Source: Sphingobacteriia bacterium 24-36-13 (GTDB lineage: Bacteria; Bacteroidota; Bacteroidia; Chitinophagales; Chitinophagaceae). Taken from it: DNA of 64,000 nt. Below are positions 10,160-19,202 of this stretch, in pieces. The stretch is from positions 110,936 through 174,935 of the forward strand of contig NCHN01000002.1 in the NCBI GenBank assembly GCA_002281875.1, in the 5' to 3' direction. The notes beneath the pieces were generated by a model. The model saw only the letters and a list, made by a program, of their open reading frames with translations, made no database searches and was not told the origin of the DNA. Numbering within the stretch: the first letter of the stretch is position 1; every line of letters starts with the position of its first letter. Both the position numbers and the translations under genes were made by a program.

Positions 10160-10189
10160 GGTTTTATATAGGTTTATCTTCTATTTTTG
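10157..10189 (+). promoter_or_regulatory. TTTG-N21-TATTTTTG promoter of pdhB
   Basis: TTTG at 10157-10160 and TATTTTTG at 10182-10189 are 21 bases apart, a good Bacteroidota promoter. The GTG that would open the longest reading frame (10189) lies on the last base of the -7 box, so it cannot be the start codon. Confidence 0.7.
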
Positions 10190-10212
10190 TGCTCATTTTA
10201 AAATATCTGATT

Positions 10213-11199
10213 ATGCGATCAATAGCGTTTAGAGAAGCCCTTCGTGAAGCAATGAGTGAGGAAATGAGAAGAGATGAAAAGGTTTTCTTAATGGGTGAAG
10301 AAGTTGCTCAATACAATGGGGCATACAAAGTAAGTCAGGGAATGCTGGCAGAATTTGGTGATAAACGTGTGATTGATACGCCCATTGCCGAATTGGGTTT
10401 TACTGCTGTAGCTGTTGGTGCAGCTCAAAATGGTTTGCGACCAGTTGTTGAATTCATGACCTGGAACTTTGCTGTTTTAGCAATGGATCAAATTCTGAAT
10501 ACAGCTTCAAAAATGCTTGCAATGAGTGGAGGCCAAATTGGCTGTCCAATTGTATTTAGAGGGCCTAATGGTAGTGCAGGTCAGTTAGGTGCTCAGCACT
10601 CTACTGCTTTTGAAAGTTATTATGCCAATATTCCTGGCTTAAAAGTAGTTTCCCCTTCAAACGGTTACGATGCAAAAGGGCTTTTAAAGCAAGCGATTCG
10701 TTTTGAAGAAGATCCTGTTATGTTCATGGAAAGTGAAGTGATGTACGGTGATAAATCAGAAGTTCCTGATGAAGAGTATTATATCCCTTTAGGAAAAGCC
10801 GATGTAAAAAGACAAGGAACAGATGTTACCATAGTTTCATTTAATAAAATGATGAAAGTGGCACTAGGAGCTGCGGAGGAATTAGCCAAAGAAGGGGTTA
10901 GTGCTGAAGTTATCGATTTAAGAACCATCAGACCATTAGATTGGATGACTATTTTAGAAAGCGTTAAAAAAACCAATCGTTTAGTAATTATTGAAGAGCA
11001 GTGGCCATTTGCTTCTATTTCATCTGAAATTAGTTATCGAATTCAAAAAGAAGGGTTTGATTACTTAGATGCCCCTATCAGAAGAATTACCAGTGCCGAT
11101 GCGCCTATGCACTATGCTCCTAATTTAACTGCCTTAGCTATACCAGATGTTACAAGAACGGTTAAGTTGGTGAAGGAAGTGATGTACATGAAAAAATAA
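10213..11199 (+). CDS. pdhB: Pyruvate dehydrogenase E1 component, beta subunit
   Basis: The 328-residue protein is the E1 beta chain of the 2-oxo acid dehydrogenase family: FREALREAMSEEM at the N-terminus, the MGEEVAQYNGAYKV thiamine-site segment (about 27-40), RGPNGSAGQLGAQHS (about 117-131) and the C-terminal transketolase fold (DLRTIRPLDWMTI about 235). With the alpha chain it decarboxylates pyruvate and transfers acetyl to lipoyl-E2. The alpha and E2 genes are not in this window. ATG 10213 is chosen because the upstream GTG lies in the promoter. lipB, which supplies octanoyl groups for lipoylation of such complexes, lies elsewhere in the window. Confidence 0.93.
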   Translation: MRSIAFREALREAMSEEMRRDEKVFLMGEEVAQYNGAYKVSQGMLAEFGDKRVIDTPIAELGFTAVAVGAAQNGLRPVVEFMTWNFAVLAMDQILNTASKMLAMSGGQIGCPIVFRGPNGSAGQLGAQHSTAFESYYANIPGLKVVSPSNGYDAKGLLKQAIRFEEDPVMFMESEVMYGDKSEVPDEEYYIPLGKADVKRQGTDVTIVSFNKMMKVALGAAEELAKEGVSAEVIDLRTIRPLDWMTILESVKKTNRLVIIEEQWPFASISSEISYRIQKEGFDYLDAPIRRITSADAPMHYAPNLTALAIPDVTRTVKLVKEVMYMKK

Positions 11200-11215
11200 G
11201 TTTGATTATATTTTA

Positions 11216-11243
11216 GCAAAGCCCGAATTAATTCGGGCTTTGC
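11216..11243. terminator. 28-bp perfect palindrome, terminator after pdhB
   Basis: Fourteen bases (GCAAAGCCCGAATT) are followed at once by their exact reverse complement. The hairpin has a GC core (GCCCG/CGGGC) but only a three-T run within the stem, so it resembles a bidirectional terminator or a processing hairpin. It covers the TTG that would open the longest frame of the next gene. Confidence 0.7.
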
Positions 11244-11257
11244 TGTTTAAGCTCGTT

Positions 11258-13333
11258 ATGCATTCCTATTTATTAAAATTTATTGCTGCTTTAATATTGT
11301 TGCTTTCTTGTATAAATACAAAAGCACAAGATACTTTATTGAACAAAGAAGTGTCCTTGAAAGACGTGGTTGTAACTGCATTTAATGCTCGAATTAAATG
11401 GAAAGAAACACCAGCAGCAGTGTCTATTTTAAATAAAAAAGTATTGATGCAGTTTTCGCCTGCATCAATTTTACCCGCAATGAATTTGGTTGCTGGAGTA
11501 AGAATGGAAGAGCGTTCTCCAGGAAGTTATCGACTATCTGTGAGAGGTAGTTTGTTGCGGTCTCCTTTTGGTATAAGAAATGTAAAAGTGTATTGGAATA
11601 ATATCCCTTTTTCAGATGCAACGGGTAATACTTACCTAAATCTAATTGACCCTTCTTTAATTGATCATGTGGAGATTGCCAAAGGTCCGGCATCTAGTAT
11701 GTATGGTGCGGGAACGGGGGGAGTGTTTTTATTTAATCAGGATATTCCCTTCTCTGATAAACAAAAGCAATCTGCTAACATTGTATTAACTGCTGGTTCT
11801 TTTGGGTATAATCAACAACAGTTTCAATTGAATAATACCAATAAACAATTTACTTCTAGTTTACAATTACATCGTTTGCAATCAGATGGATACCGAGAGC
11901 AATCCAATTTAAATAGAACAGGAATTTCATGGAGTGCTGGATTGAGAAGGGCGAAACACTTCATCAAAACAGGATTTTTTTTTACACAGTTATATTATCA
12001 AACACCAGGTGGTATAACAGCAGCTCAAATGTTGATTAATCCTCGTTTGTCTCGACAAGCAACACCTACTTTGCCTAGTGCTATTGAGCAAAAAGCGGCC
12101 ATTCAAAATAATACCATTTGGTTAGGGTTGCAAGACAATTATCAAATTAATCAACAACAAATAATTAAAAGCTTTATATCAGTAAATCAAACCAATTTCA
12201 CTAATCCATTTATAACTAATTATGAGAAAAGAAATGAATTGAATTTATCTGCTGGAATCCAATGGGTTATTCAACCCAAATTCAATCAAAACAAATGGCA
12301 ATGGGTTGTAGGAACAGAATATTTAATTAATGAATCTGCGATAAAGAATTATACCAATAACAAAGGGGTTGCTGGAATGATTCAAGCGGATGATATTGTT
12401 TATACACGACAGGGATTCCTATTTACTCAATGGAGTTTTAAACCTACTCAAAAGCTATTATTGAATGCCGGGATAAGTTTAAATCAGCAAGTGTACGAAT
12501 TCAAATCTTTATTATTAATGAATCAACCGCTTTTAAAAAGAAAAATACAATCACCTATTAGCCCAAGATTTACTTTGAACTATAGCTTGAATGCGAACTT
12601 AAATTTATATGGAATTATTGCAAGAGGTTTTTCCGCACCAAGTTTAGCCGAAATTAGGCCATCTGATGGTAATTTTTATCCTCAATTAAATGCAGAACAG
12701 GGTTGGAATGCCGAGATTGGAATTAAAGGTAGTTTACTAAATGATCAGGTTCTATTAGATGTATCATTTTATTCTTTTCAATTAAAAAATGCAATAGTAA
12801 GAAGAGTAGATTTAAATGGAAATGAATATTTTGTCAATGCAGGAGCCACCAAGCAGAATGGTCTTGAGGTTATGATTAAATATATATTGGTTAAAGATTC
12901 AAAAGAAAGAAAGTACAATATCGATTTTACCAATTCTTTCAGTTTCCAACCATATCGTTTCACTAATTATCAGCAGGGGGGTACGGTATTTAATGGCAAT
13001 CCAATTACTGGGGTTCCAAAATTTATTTGGGCATCAACTTTAAACCTTTCCCATACAAACGGATGGGCATTTAATATTAGTGCAAATTTGACAAGTAGGA
13101 TATCCTTGAATGATGCTGCAACAGTTTATGCTGAAGGATATGAATTGTTGCAAGCAAAATTATCTAAGCAATTTAAATGGAAGCAATCTTATTTTCAGTT
13201 ATTTGTAGGCGGAGATAATTTATTAAATCAGTCTTACAGTTTAGGTAATGATATCAATGCAGTTGGAAATAGGTACTATAATCCTGCGCCAACTCGTAAC
13301 GGTTACATGGGTATTAGAATCAATTTGCAATGA
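11258..13333 (+). CDS. TonB-dependent receptor (FecA/BtuB-like class)
   Basis: From ATG 11258 (MHSYLLKFIAALILLLSC) the protein has 691 residues with a signal peptide ending TKAQ. There is no carboxypeptidase-like domain; the plug follows directly (VSLKDVVVTAFNAR, then SPGSYRLSVRGSLLRSPFG and KGPASSMYGAGTGG at about 145), and then a barrel with FSAPSLAEIRPSDG in its middle and a final GYMGIRINLQ. This layout is typical of receptors for siderophores, vitamins or metals; the ligand cannot be told. The TTG at 11240 is rejected because it lies in the palindrome. The gene precedes a response regulator by 24 nt. Confidence 0.88.
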   Translation: MHSYLLKFIAALILLLSCINTKAQDTLLNKEVSLKDVVVTAFNARIKWKETPAAVSILNKKVLMQFSPASILPAMNLVAGVRMEERSPGSYRLSVRGSLLRSPFGIRNVKVYWNNIPFSDATGNTYLNLIDPSLIDHVEIAKGPASSMYGAGTGGVFLFNQDIPFSDKQKQSANIVLTAGSFGYNQQQFQLNNTNKQFTSSLQLHRLQSDGYREQSNLNRTGISWSAGLRRAKHFIKTGFFFTQLYYQTPGGITAAQMLINPRLSRQATPTLPSAIEQKAAIQNNTIWLGLQDNYQINQQQIIKSFISVNQTNFTNPFITNYEKRNELNLSAGIQWVIQPKFNQNKWQWVVGTEYLINESAIKNYTNNKGVAGMIQADDIVYTRQGFLFTQWSFKPTQKLLLNAGISLNQQVYEFKSLLLMNQPLLKRKIQSPISPRFTLNYSLNANLNLYGIIARGFSAPSLAEIRPSDGNFYPQLNAEQGWNAEIGIKGSLLNDQVLLDVSFYSFQLKNAIVRRVDLNGNEYFVNAGATKQNGLEVMIKYILVKDSKERKYNIDFTNSFSFQPYRFTNYQQGGTVFNGNPITGVPKFIWASTLNLSHTNGWAFNISANLTSRISLNDAATVYAEGYELLQAKLSKQFKWKQSYFQLFVGGDNLLNQSYSLGNDINAVGNRYYNPAPTRNGYMGIRINLQ

Positions 13334-13357
13334 TTAACTTCGTAAATAAACCATAAT

Positions 13358-14509
13358 ATGGCTTCTATACTAATTATTGATGACGAAAGAGCAATTCGGA
13401 ATGTATTAAAAGACATTTTAAATAATGAAGGATATACAACAGATGAAGCAACAGATGGGGAAGAAGGGTTAAAAAAATTCAAATTGGCTAATTTTGATTT
13501 AGTGCTTTGCGATATTAAAATGCCTAAAATTGATGGCATTGAATTTTTGCAAAAAGCCAAAGAAATTAATGCAGATGTTCCTATTATCATCATTAGTGGG
13601 CATGGCAATATTGAAACTGCTGTAGACGCAGTTAAAAAGGGCGCATTTGATTATATTTCTAAGCCACCAGATTTAAATCGGTTGTTGATTACCATCCGGA
13701 ATGCCATGGATAAAAACAGTTTGGTAAAAGAAACCAAAGTATTAAAGAAAAAAGTGGCTGGTATTCAGGAAATCATTGGACAATCTGCTCCCATTATTAA
13801 GATTAAAGAAACGATTGAAAAAGTAGCTTCAACAGATGCCAGGGTTTTAGTGACAGGTGAAAATGGAAGTGGGAAGGAATTGGTAGCAAGATGGCTACAC
13901 GAAAAAAGCAATAGATCCGCTGGTACTTTAATTGAAGTGAATTGTGCTGCTATACCTGCAGAATTAATCGAAAGTGAATTATTTGGGCATGAAAAAGGCT
14001 CATTTACTTCAGCTATTAAACAGCGAATTGGAAAATTTGAACAAGCCAATGGGGGCACCCTTTTTTTAGATGAAATTGGTGATATGAGTTTGAGTGCTCA
14101 AGCTAAAGTGCTTAGAGCTTTGCAAGAGGGTAAAATAACTAGGGTGGGTGGAGATAAAGAAATTGCAGTAGATGTTAGAGTGGTAGCAGCAACAAATAAA
14201 GATTTATTAAAGGAAGTTGAAGAGAAAAATTTTCGTTTAGACTTATACCATCGTTTAGGGGTTATTTTAATTCATGTTCCATCTTTAAATGACAGAAGAG
14301 AAGATATTCCACTATTGGTCAATCATTTTTTGATTGAAATAGCTAAAGATTACGGGCAAGCACCAAAATCTATAGCAAACAATGCTTTAGAGCTCTTAAA
14401 AAAGCATAATTGGACAGGTAATATTCGGGAGTTAAGAAATGTGGTGGAGCGCTTGATTATTCTTTCTGGGAAGGAAATTTTAGCAGAGGACGTTAAAAAT
14501 TATATTTAG
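13358..14509 (+). CDS. NtrC-like response regulator without DNA-binding domain
   Basis: The 383 residues comprise a receiver domain (IDDERAIRNVL; phospho-acceptor Asp in LVLCDIKMPKIDG about 51; Lys in YISKPPDLN about 103) and a sigma-54 AAA+ domain (Walker A GENGSGKELVA about 165, Walker B TLFLDEIGDM about 230, arginine region NIRELRNVVERL about 360). The protein ends at EDVKNYI with no Fis-type helix-turn-helix. The loop that contacts sigma-54, normally GAFTGA, reads GSFTSA. It may therefore act without a fixed DNA site, or not through sigma-54 at all. No partner kinase is adjacent. Confidence 0.88.
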   Translation: MASILIIDDERAIRNVLKDILNNEGYTTDEATDGEEGLKKFKLANFDLVLCDIKMPKIDGIEFLQKAKEINADVPIIIISGHGNIETAVDAVKKGAFDYISKPPDLNRLLITIRNAMDKNSLVKETKVLKKKVAGIQEIIGQSAPIIKIKETIEKVASTDARVLVTGENGSGKELVARWLHEKSNRSAGTLIEVNCAAIPAELIESELFGHEKGSFTSAIKQRIGKFEQANGGTLFLDEIGDMSLSAQAKVLRALQEGKITRVGGDKEIAVDVRVVAATNKDLLKEVEEKNFRLDLYHRLGVILIHVPSLNDRREDIPLLVNHFLIEIAKDYGQAPKSIANNALELLKKHNWTGNIRELRNVVERLIILSGKEILAEDVKNYI

Positions 14510-14529
14510 CAAAACATTATATTTAATTA

Positions 14530-14560
14530 TTGAGCATTGTATTTGAATTAGATACATTTG
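14530..14560 (+). promoter_or_regulatory. TTG-N20-TACATTTG promoter of the lepB-cdd unit
   Basis: TTG at 14530-14532 and TACATTTG at 14553-14560 are 20 bases apart; transcription would start about 14567, giving a 5' leader of roughly 13 bases before the lepB ATG. Confidence 0.6.
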
Positions 14561-14579
14561 TTTAAACTAAAACCGTTTT

Positions 14580-16088
14580 ATGGGCTTAGCATTGTTTATT
14601 ATAGGAACTATAGGTTGGCATATTGGAATGTATGGTATGTTTAAGAAAGCAGGTATAGATGCTTGGAAAGCCTTTGTTCCATTTTACAATACATGGGAAA
14701 TTGTGCAGAAAGCAGATATAAAGCGTTTTTGGTTCTGGTTGCAATTGATTCCTATAGCAGGTCAGTTTATTACTATATGGATCACTATCATTTTTGTAAT
14801 GAACTTTAAGAAAGTGTCTGTTCCTGCGCATGCAGCTGTCGTTTTCTTTCCCTTTATTTATTTCCCATATTTAGGATTTTCTGAAAAAGAAAAATGGCAT
14901 GGTCCTCAAGCGCTGAACCATTATCATAAACCTGCTTCAAGAGAATGGATTGATGCGGGGGTTTTTGCGGTAGTTGCTGCAACCATCATAAGAACATTCG
15001 TGTTTGAAGCCTATGTAATACCAACAGAAAGTATGGAGAAGAGCTTGTTGGTGAATGACTTTTTGTTTGTAAGCAAAATGAGTTATGGGCCACGTGTTCC
15101 TCAAACGCCTGTTTCATTTCCTTTTGTGCATAATATCATGCCTTTTAGCTTAACTACTCCTTCGTATATAAAAGAAGTTCAGTTGCCTTATAAAAGACTC
15201 CCAGCATTAACTTCTGTCAAAAGAAATGACGCGGTTGTTTTTAATTTTCCTGCAGGAGATACCATTATTAATTTACCTGAGTTTGGAAGTAAAATTACTT
15301 ATTACGAAGTTCTACGGAGTAGTCAATTTAAAGGGGATCGAGATGCATTATTAGCGGAGTATCCAATATTGGTTCATCCAATGGACAAAACCGATAATTA
15401 TATCAAGCGTTGTGTAGGTGTTCCTGGGGATGTATTAGAAATAAAAAATGCAGATTTATTCATCAATGGTCAGGCTGCGGTAATACCAGCAGGTGCTCAA
15501 ACAGATTATATTGCCACCACGAGCGGGTCGGGCTTTTCTGATGAGTTTTTACAAGACGAATTGGGAATAGATTTAGAGAATAACAATGGTAATTTTTCTC
15601 CTGGTCCAGATAGTAAAACTTATATTTTTAATATTACTGCTGCTGCAGCAGAGAAAGTAAAAAAGTACCCAGGTGTTGTTTCTTTAACCAAGTATGTTGA
15701 TACGAATGTGGGCATGTTTTTTCCTAATGATGAAGCGAATTTCCCTTGGACATTAGATAATTATGGACCGCTTACCATCCCTCAAAAGGGCAAAGCAATT
15801 GCCTTGAATCAAAATAATATTTCATTATATCGCAGGTTAATTACTGTTTACGAGCATAATGTTTTGGAAGAGAAAGACGGGCAATTCATTATTAATGGCA
15901 AAGTGGTTAATAGCTATACCCCTCTATACAATTATTATTGGATGATGGGAGATAATCGTCATAGAAGTCAAGACAGTCGTTTCTGGGGTTTTGTTCCTGA
16001 AACGCATATAGTGGGTAAAGCTTCTTTAATTTGGTTTAGCTGGAATAAAGGGCCAAGATGGGATAGATTATTTAAAGTGATTCAATAA
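14580..16088 (+). CDS. lepB: Signal peptidase I, long form with extra N-terminal membrane domain
   Basis: Signal peptidase I cuts signal peptides from exported proteins at the outer face of the inner membrane. The catalytic serine is in IPTESMEKSLL (Ser151), the general-base lysine in YIKRCVGVPGD (Lys276), and the C-terminal box is MMGDNRHRSQDSRFWG (about 460). At 502 residues it is much longer than the enterobacterial enzyme (about 324). The extra length is an N-terminal block of about 120 residues with three hydrophobic segments, resembling DUF5684, plus inserts between the catalytic boxes. Long Lep proteins of this form are usual in Bacteroidota. It is followed by cdd after 5 nt. Confidence 0.93.
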   Translation: MGLALFIIGTIGWHIGMYGMFKKAGIDAWKAFVPFYNTWEIVQKADIKRFWFWLQLIPIAGQFITIWITIIFVMNFKKVSVPAHAAVVFFPFIYFPYLGFSEKEKWHGPQALNHYHKPASREWIDAGVFAVVAATIIRTFVFEAYVIPTESMEKSLLVNDFLFVSKMSYGPRVPQTPVSFPFVHNIMPFSLTTPSYIKEVQLPYKRLPALTSVKRNDAVVFNFPAGDTIINLPEFGSKITYYEVLRSSQFKGDRDALLAEYPILVHPMDKTDNYIKRCVGVPGDVLEIKNADLFINGQAAVIPAGAQTDYIATTSGSGFSDEFLQDELGIDLENNNGNFSPGPDSKTYIFNITAAAAEKVKKYPGVVSLTKYVDTNVGMFFPNDEANFPWTLDNYGPLTIPQKGKAIALNQNNISLYRRLITVYEHNVLEEKDGQFIINGKVVNSYTPLYNYYWMMGDNRHRSQDSRFWGFVPETHIVGKASLIWFSWNKGPRWDRLFKVIQ

Positions 16089-16093
16089 AGGGA

Positions 16094-16573
16094 ATGAAAG
16101 AAATTGTATTCCAATACCAAGTTTTAGAAAATGCATCTGCTCTTTCTTCTGAAGATGCCCAGTTATTGCAAAAAGCTAGAGCAGCCACTTCAAAAGCATA
16201 TGCTCCATACTCACAATTCCAAGTTGGAGCAGTAGCCATGTTAAATAATGGAGAAACAATTGAAGGGACCAATCAAGAAAATGCGAGCTATCCGGTTGGG
16301 ATATGTGCAGAAAGAGTATTGCTATCTGCTGTATCTTCTTTTTACAATGGTATAGCAATTAAAACAATTGCTATTAGTTGTCACAATTTAAAAGGAGAAA
16401 GTAAGAACCCGGTAAGCCCTTGTGGAATATGTAGACAAAGTCTTTTAGAACAAACTATAAGACAGCATCAACCCATCAAACTTATTTTAAGTGGGATGGA
16501 AGGAGTTGTATATATTTTAGAAGATGCTTCGGCACTTTTGCCACTGAGTTTTACAGCAGCTGATATGAAATAA
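16094..16573 (+). CDS. cdd: Cytidine deaminase
   Basis: The 159-residue protein has both zinc motifs of homotetrameric cytidine deaminases: CAERVLL (about 75, the Cys-Ala-Glu form with catalytic glutamate) and SPCGICRQ (about 112). It converts cytidine and deoxycytidine to uridine compounds in pyrimidine salvage. An N-terminal stretch of about 25 residues precedes the usual start of the domain (LLQKARAATSKAYAPYSQF). It follows lepB by 5 nt, probably on the same mRNA, although the functions are unrelated. Confidence 0.93.
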   Translation: MKEIVFQYQVLENASALSSEDAQLLQKARAATSKAYAPYSQFQVGAVAMLNNGETIEGTNQENASYPVGICAERVLLSAVSSFYNGIAIKTIAISCHNLKGESKNPVSPCGICRQSLLEQTIRQHQPIKLILSGMEGVVYILEDASALLPLSFTAADMK

Positions 16574-16577
16574 TCCT

Positions 16578-17840
16578 TTATTGATTAGCTATTGAATATC
16601 GATTGTTCTCTTTTTTAAAATAAAAAGTCAGCATTAAGGATAATACTAAATAGGCACTTATGATATAGGGCATTATAGGTATAATTTTTCTAAGCCCAAA
16701 CCATCCATCGGTATCAATTATAAAGTAAATGCCAATGCCAAACTTGAGTATTTCCCAAGCCCATGCATTTGGATTGCCATCCATTAATTCAGTAAATGCA
16801 TAAACAAATACAAAAATAAATAGGCCATAATAAAACATACCAGGGCTTCCGATGGTGGCAATATTTCCAAATAAATAGCTAATGAACAATAGTAACAGTC
16901 CTAGCTGTATCCAAACCCAAGCAGTAAAGAATGGGCCAGCTTTAGTTTCATATTTCTCAAAGTGATATGGGTCTTCAATTTTAAATACGGGATATTTTTC
17001 TGCAACATCTGCAGGCCTCCATCCAGTAGGCATAAACCAAATACGTAACTTGTCTTTTATATTTTCTGCATGCCATGCGTCTTTTATGAGTAACCATAAA
17101 TGCATGAAATTAATTTTGATTGGATTCCATGTTCTTACAGGTCTTGTGATACCATAAACAGGTTTAATATGTGGTAATTCTTCCTGATACGTGCCAAACC
17201 ATTTATCCCAAAAAATAAAAATTTGGCCATAATTTTTATCTAAATATTCTGGATTAATTGCATGATGTACTCTATGATGAGAAGGGGTTACAATAATTTT
17301 TTCTAACCAACCCATTCTGTCAATATGTTGGGTATGGTACCAAAATTGTGCAAACAAATGTAAGGGAGCTACTACTGCAATTACTTGTGTTGGAATTCCT
17401 AAAAGAGCAGCTGGTAAAAGGAAAATGGTGAATAATCGTACAAAAGTGGAAATGCTTTGGCGCAAAGCGCAAGCAAGATTAAAATCTTCACTGCTATGGT
17501 GAATGATATGTGCGTTCCAGAAAAAATTAAATTCATGATCAATTCGGTGCACTAAATAACCTGTTAAGTCTAGTGCAATAAAAGCAATGATATAAAGTAA
17601 TACAGTAGCTTCAATTTGAAACATGGCCCAATGGGATACCATCCAATCATAACTTAAAACAGCAATACTTAATCCCAAAACATCTTTGGTTGAATTGGTA
17701 ATTCCCGATGTTAAACTAGATACCATATCCATGGTTCTAATGGTATCATTTCCTTTTCGAATTCCCCACCATTTTTCCAGTAAAATTAATACCAAGAAAG
17801 CTGGCATAGCAATGAGTAGAATTTTTCCGTAAGTTTCCAT
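16578..17840 (-). CDS. Fatty acid hydroxylase/sterol desaturase family membrane protein
   Basis: The 420-residue protein has several membrane segments and the histidine clusters of the di-iron hydroxylase superfamily: HRIDHEFNFFWNAHIIHHSSE (about 98-118) and HHRVHHAINPEYLDKNYG (about 190). These ligate two irons for O2-dependent hydroxylation or desaturation of lipids. The C-terminal third adds more hydrophobic segments not needed for catalysis. The substrate is unknown; bacterial relatives act on fatty acyl, carotenoid or alkyl-ether lipids. It stops 5 nt from the convergent cdd. Confidence 0.85.
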   Translation of the reverse strand: METYGKILLIAMPAFLVLILLEKWWGIRKGNDTIRTMDMVSSLTSGITNSTKDVLGLSIAVLSYDWMVSHWAMFQIEATVLLYIIAFIALDLTGYLVHRIDHEFNFFWNAHIIHHSSEDFNLACALRQSISTFVRLFTIFLLPAALLGIPTQVIAVVAPLHLFAQFWYHTQHIDRMGWLEKIIVTPSHHRVHHAINPEYLDKNYGQIFIFWDKWFGTYQEELPHIKPVYGITRPVRTWNPIKINFMHLWLLIKDAWHAENIKDKLRIWFMPTGWRPADVAEKYPVFKIEDPYHFEKYETKAGPFFTAWVWIQLGLLLLFISYLFGNIATIGSPGMFYYGLFIFVFVYAFTELMDGNPNAWAWEILKFGIGIYFIIDTDGWFGLRKIIPIMPYIISAYLVLSLMLTFYFKKENNRYSIANQ

Positions 17841-17891
17841 AATTATTAGCTTAAAGATAATAAGCTATTATCAAAATAACTGTATAATTAA

Positions 17892-19142
17892 ATGAAAATA
17901 ACCATCATAGGCGGAGGTATCATTGGATTAAGTAGTGCTTGGTTTTTGAACAATGCAGGGCATGAGGTAACAGTGATTGATAAAACAGATATGCAAAACA
18001 ATTGCTCTTATGGCAATGCAGGTTATGTTTGCCCAAGTCATTTTGTACCTTTGGCTACTCCAGGAATTGTTACACAAGGATTAAAGTGGATGTGGAACCC
18101 TAAAAGTCCTTTTTATGTTCAACCCCGTTTGGATATTAATTTAATAAAGTGGGGATGGAAATTCATGCAAGTTGCAACAGAACAATATGTGGAAAAAGCC
18201 GCAATCCCTTTAAGAGATATTGCTTTGTTGAGTCAATATTGGTATGAACAATGGGATCAATCTGCCGAGTTTAATTTTTCATATGAACACAAAGGATTAT
18301 TGGAGATTTTTAAGACCAATAAAGGTGGAGACAAGTGTAAAGCTTTGTGCGATAAGGCGCATCAATTGGGGTTACTAGATACTACCATGCTTTCTAAAGA
18401 TGAGTTACAGTCATTAGAGCCACAAACCGAGATAGATGCTTTGGGGGCGCTGTTTTTTAAATGTGACGCTCATTTATACCCCAATAAATTAATGCAACAA
18501 TTATTAGACATTCTGGCCAAAAAAGGGGTAAATCTGGTTAAGGGAGAAGAAGTAATTGGCTTTGAAAAACAAGGTAAAAAAATAACAGGAGTAAAAACAA
18601 ATAAAACCATTTACCCAACAGATGAAGTAGTACTATCTTCTGGCTCTTGGAGCAGAGAATTGGCGGCAAAGCTGAATATGGATTTGTTGTTAATGCCTGG
18701 AAGAGGTTATTCAATCACTTTAGAGAATTCACCTTATCATATTAACCATCCAAGTGTTTTAGTGGAAGGAAGAGTTGCTTTAACTCCCATGGATGGGAAT
18801 AAAATCAGATTTGGGGGTACAATGGAAATCACTTCAACTAAAACTCCCCCAAGAATGAATAGGGTTCAAGGCATAGTAGATGCTGTTAAAACTGTATATA
18901 CTCAATTTGATATTGAATTACCTCCTAATGAGAAAATTTGGTATGGGTATAGACCTTGTTCTGCAGATGGGCTCCCTTATATTGGGAGAATAAATCAATG
19001 GGATAATTTGATTATGGCCACAGGACATGCAATGGTTGGCTTAAGCTTAGGGGCAGGTACGGGCAAATTAGTTGCAGAAATTGTTGAAGGAAAGGCATTG
19101 AGTATGGATATATCTCCTTTTCATCCAAACAGATTTGACTAA
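17892..19142 (+). CDS. FAD-dependent D-amino acid dehydrogenase (DadA-like)
   Basis: The 416-residue protein starts with a Rossmann FAD motif (IIGGGIIGLSSAWFL, residues 4-18) and ends with the DAO-family FAD-contact region (GYRPCSADGLPYIGR about 353, then ATGHAMVGLSLGAGTGK). This arrangement is that of DadA-type dehydrogenases, which oxidise D-amino acids to 2-oxo acids and pass electrons to the quinone pool. Close relatives include D-hydroxyproline dehydrogenase, so the substrate is open. It is divergent from the hydroxylase gene, with about 50 bases between them containing an AGCTTA/TAAGCT inverted repeat. Confidence 0.85.
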   Translation: MKITIIGGGIIGLSSAWFLNNAGHEVTVIDKTDMQNNCSYGNAGYVCPSHFVPLATPGIVTQGLKWMWNPKSPFYVQPRLDINLIKWGWKFMQVATEQYVEKAAIPLRDIALLSQYWYEQWDQSAEFNFSYEHKGLLEIFKTNKGGDKCKALCDKAHQLGLLDTTMLSKDELQSLEPQTEIDALGALFFKCDAHLYPNKLMQQLLDILAKKGVNLVKGEEVIGFEKQGKKITGVKTNKTIYPTDEVVLSSGSWSRELAAKLNMDLLLMPGRGYSITLENSPYHINHPSVLVEGRVALTPMDGNKIRFGGTMEITSTKTPPRMNRVQGIVDAVKTVYTQFDIELPPNEKIWYGYRPCSADGLPYIGRINQWDNLIMATGHAMVGLSLGAGTGKLVAEIVEGKALSMDISPFHPNRFD

Positions 19143-19186
19143 GCTAAACTTCTATAATATAAGGCTTACATAAATCAATGATGTTG

Positions 19187-19194
19187 TATTTTTG
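19187..19194 (+). promoter_or_regulatory. TATTTTTG -7 box of bshC
   Basis: TATTTTTG lies 8 nt before the bshC start codon, so the message would have almost no 5' leader. No clear TTG is found at the expected -33 distance. Confidence 0.5.
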
Positions 19195-19202
19195 CATTCT
19201 AT

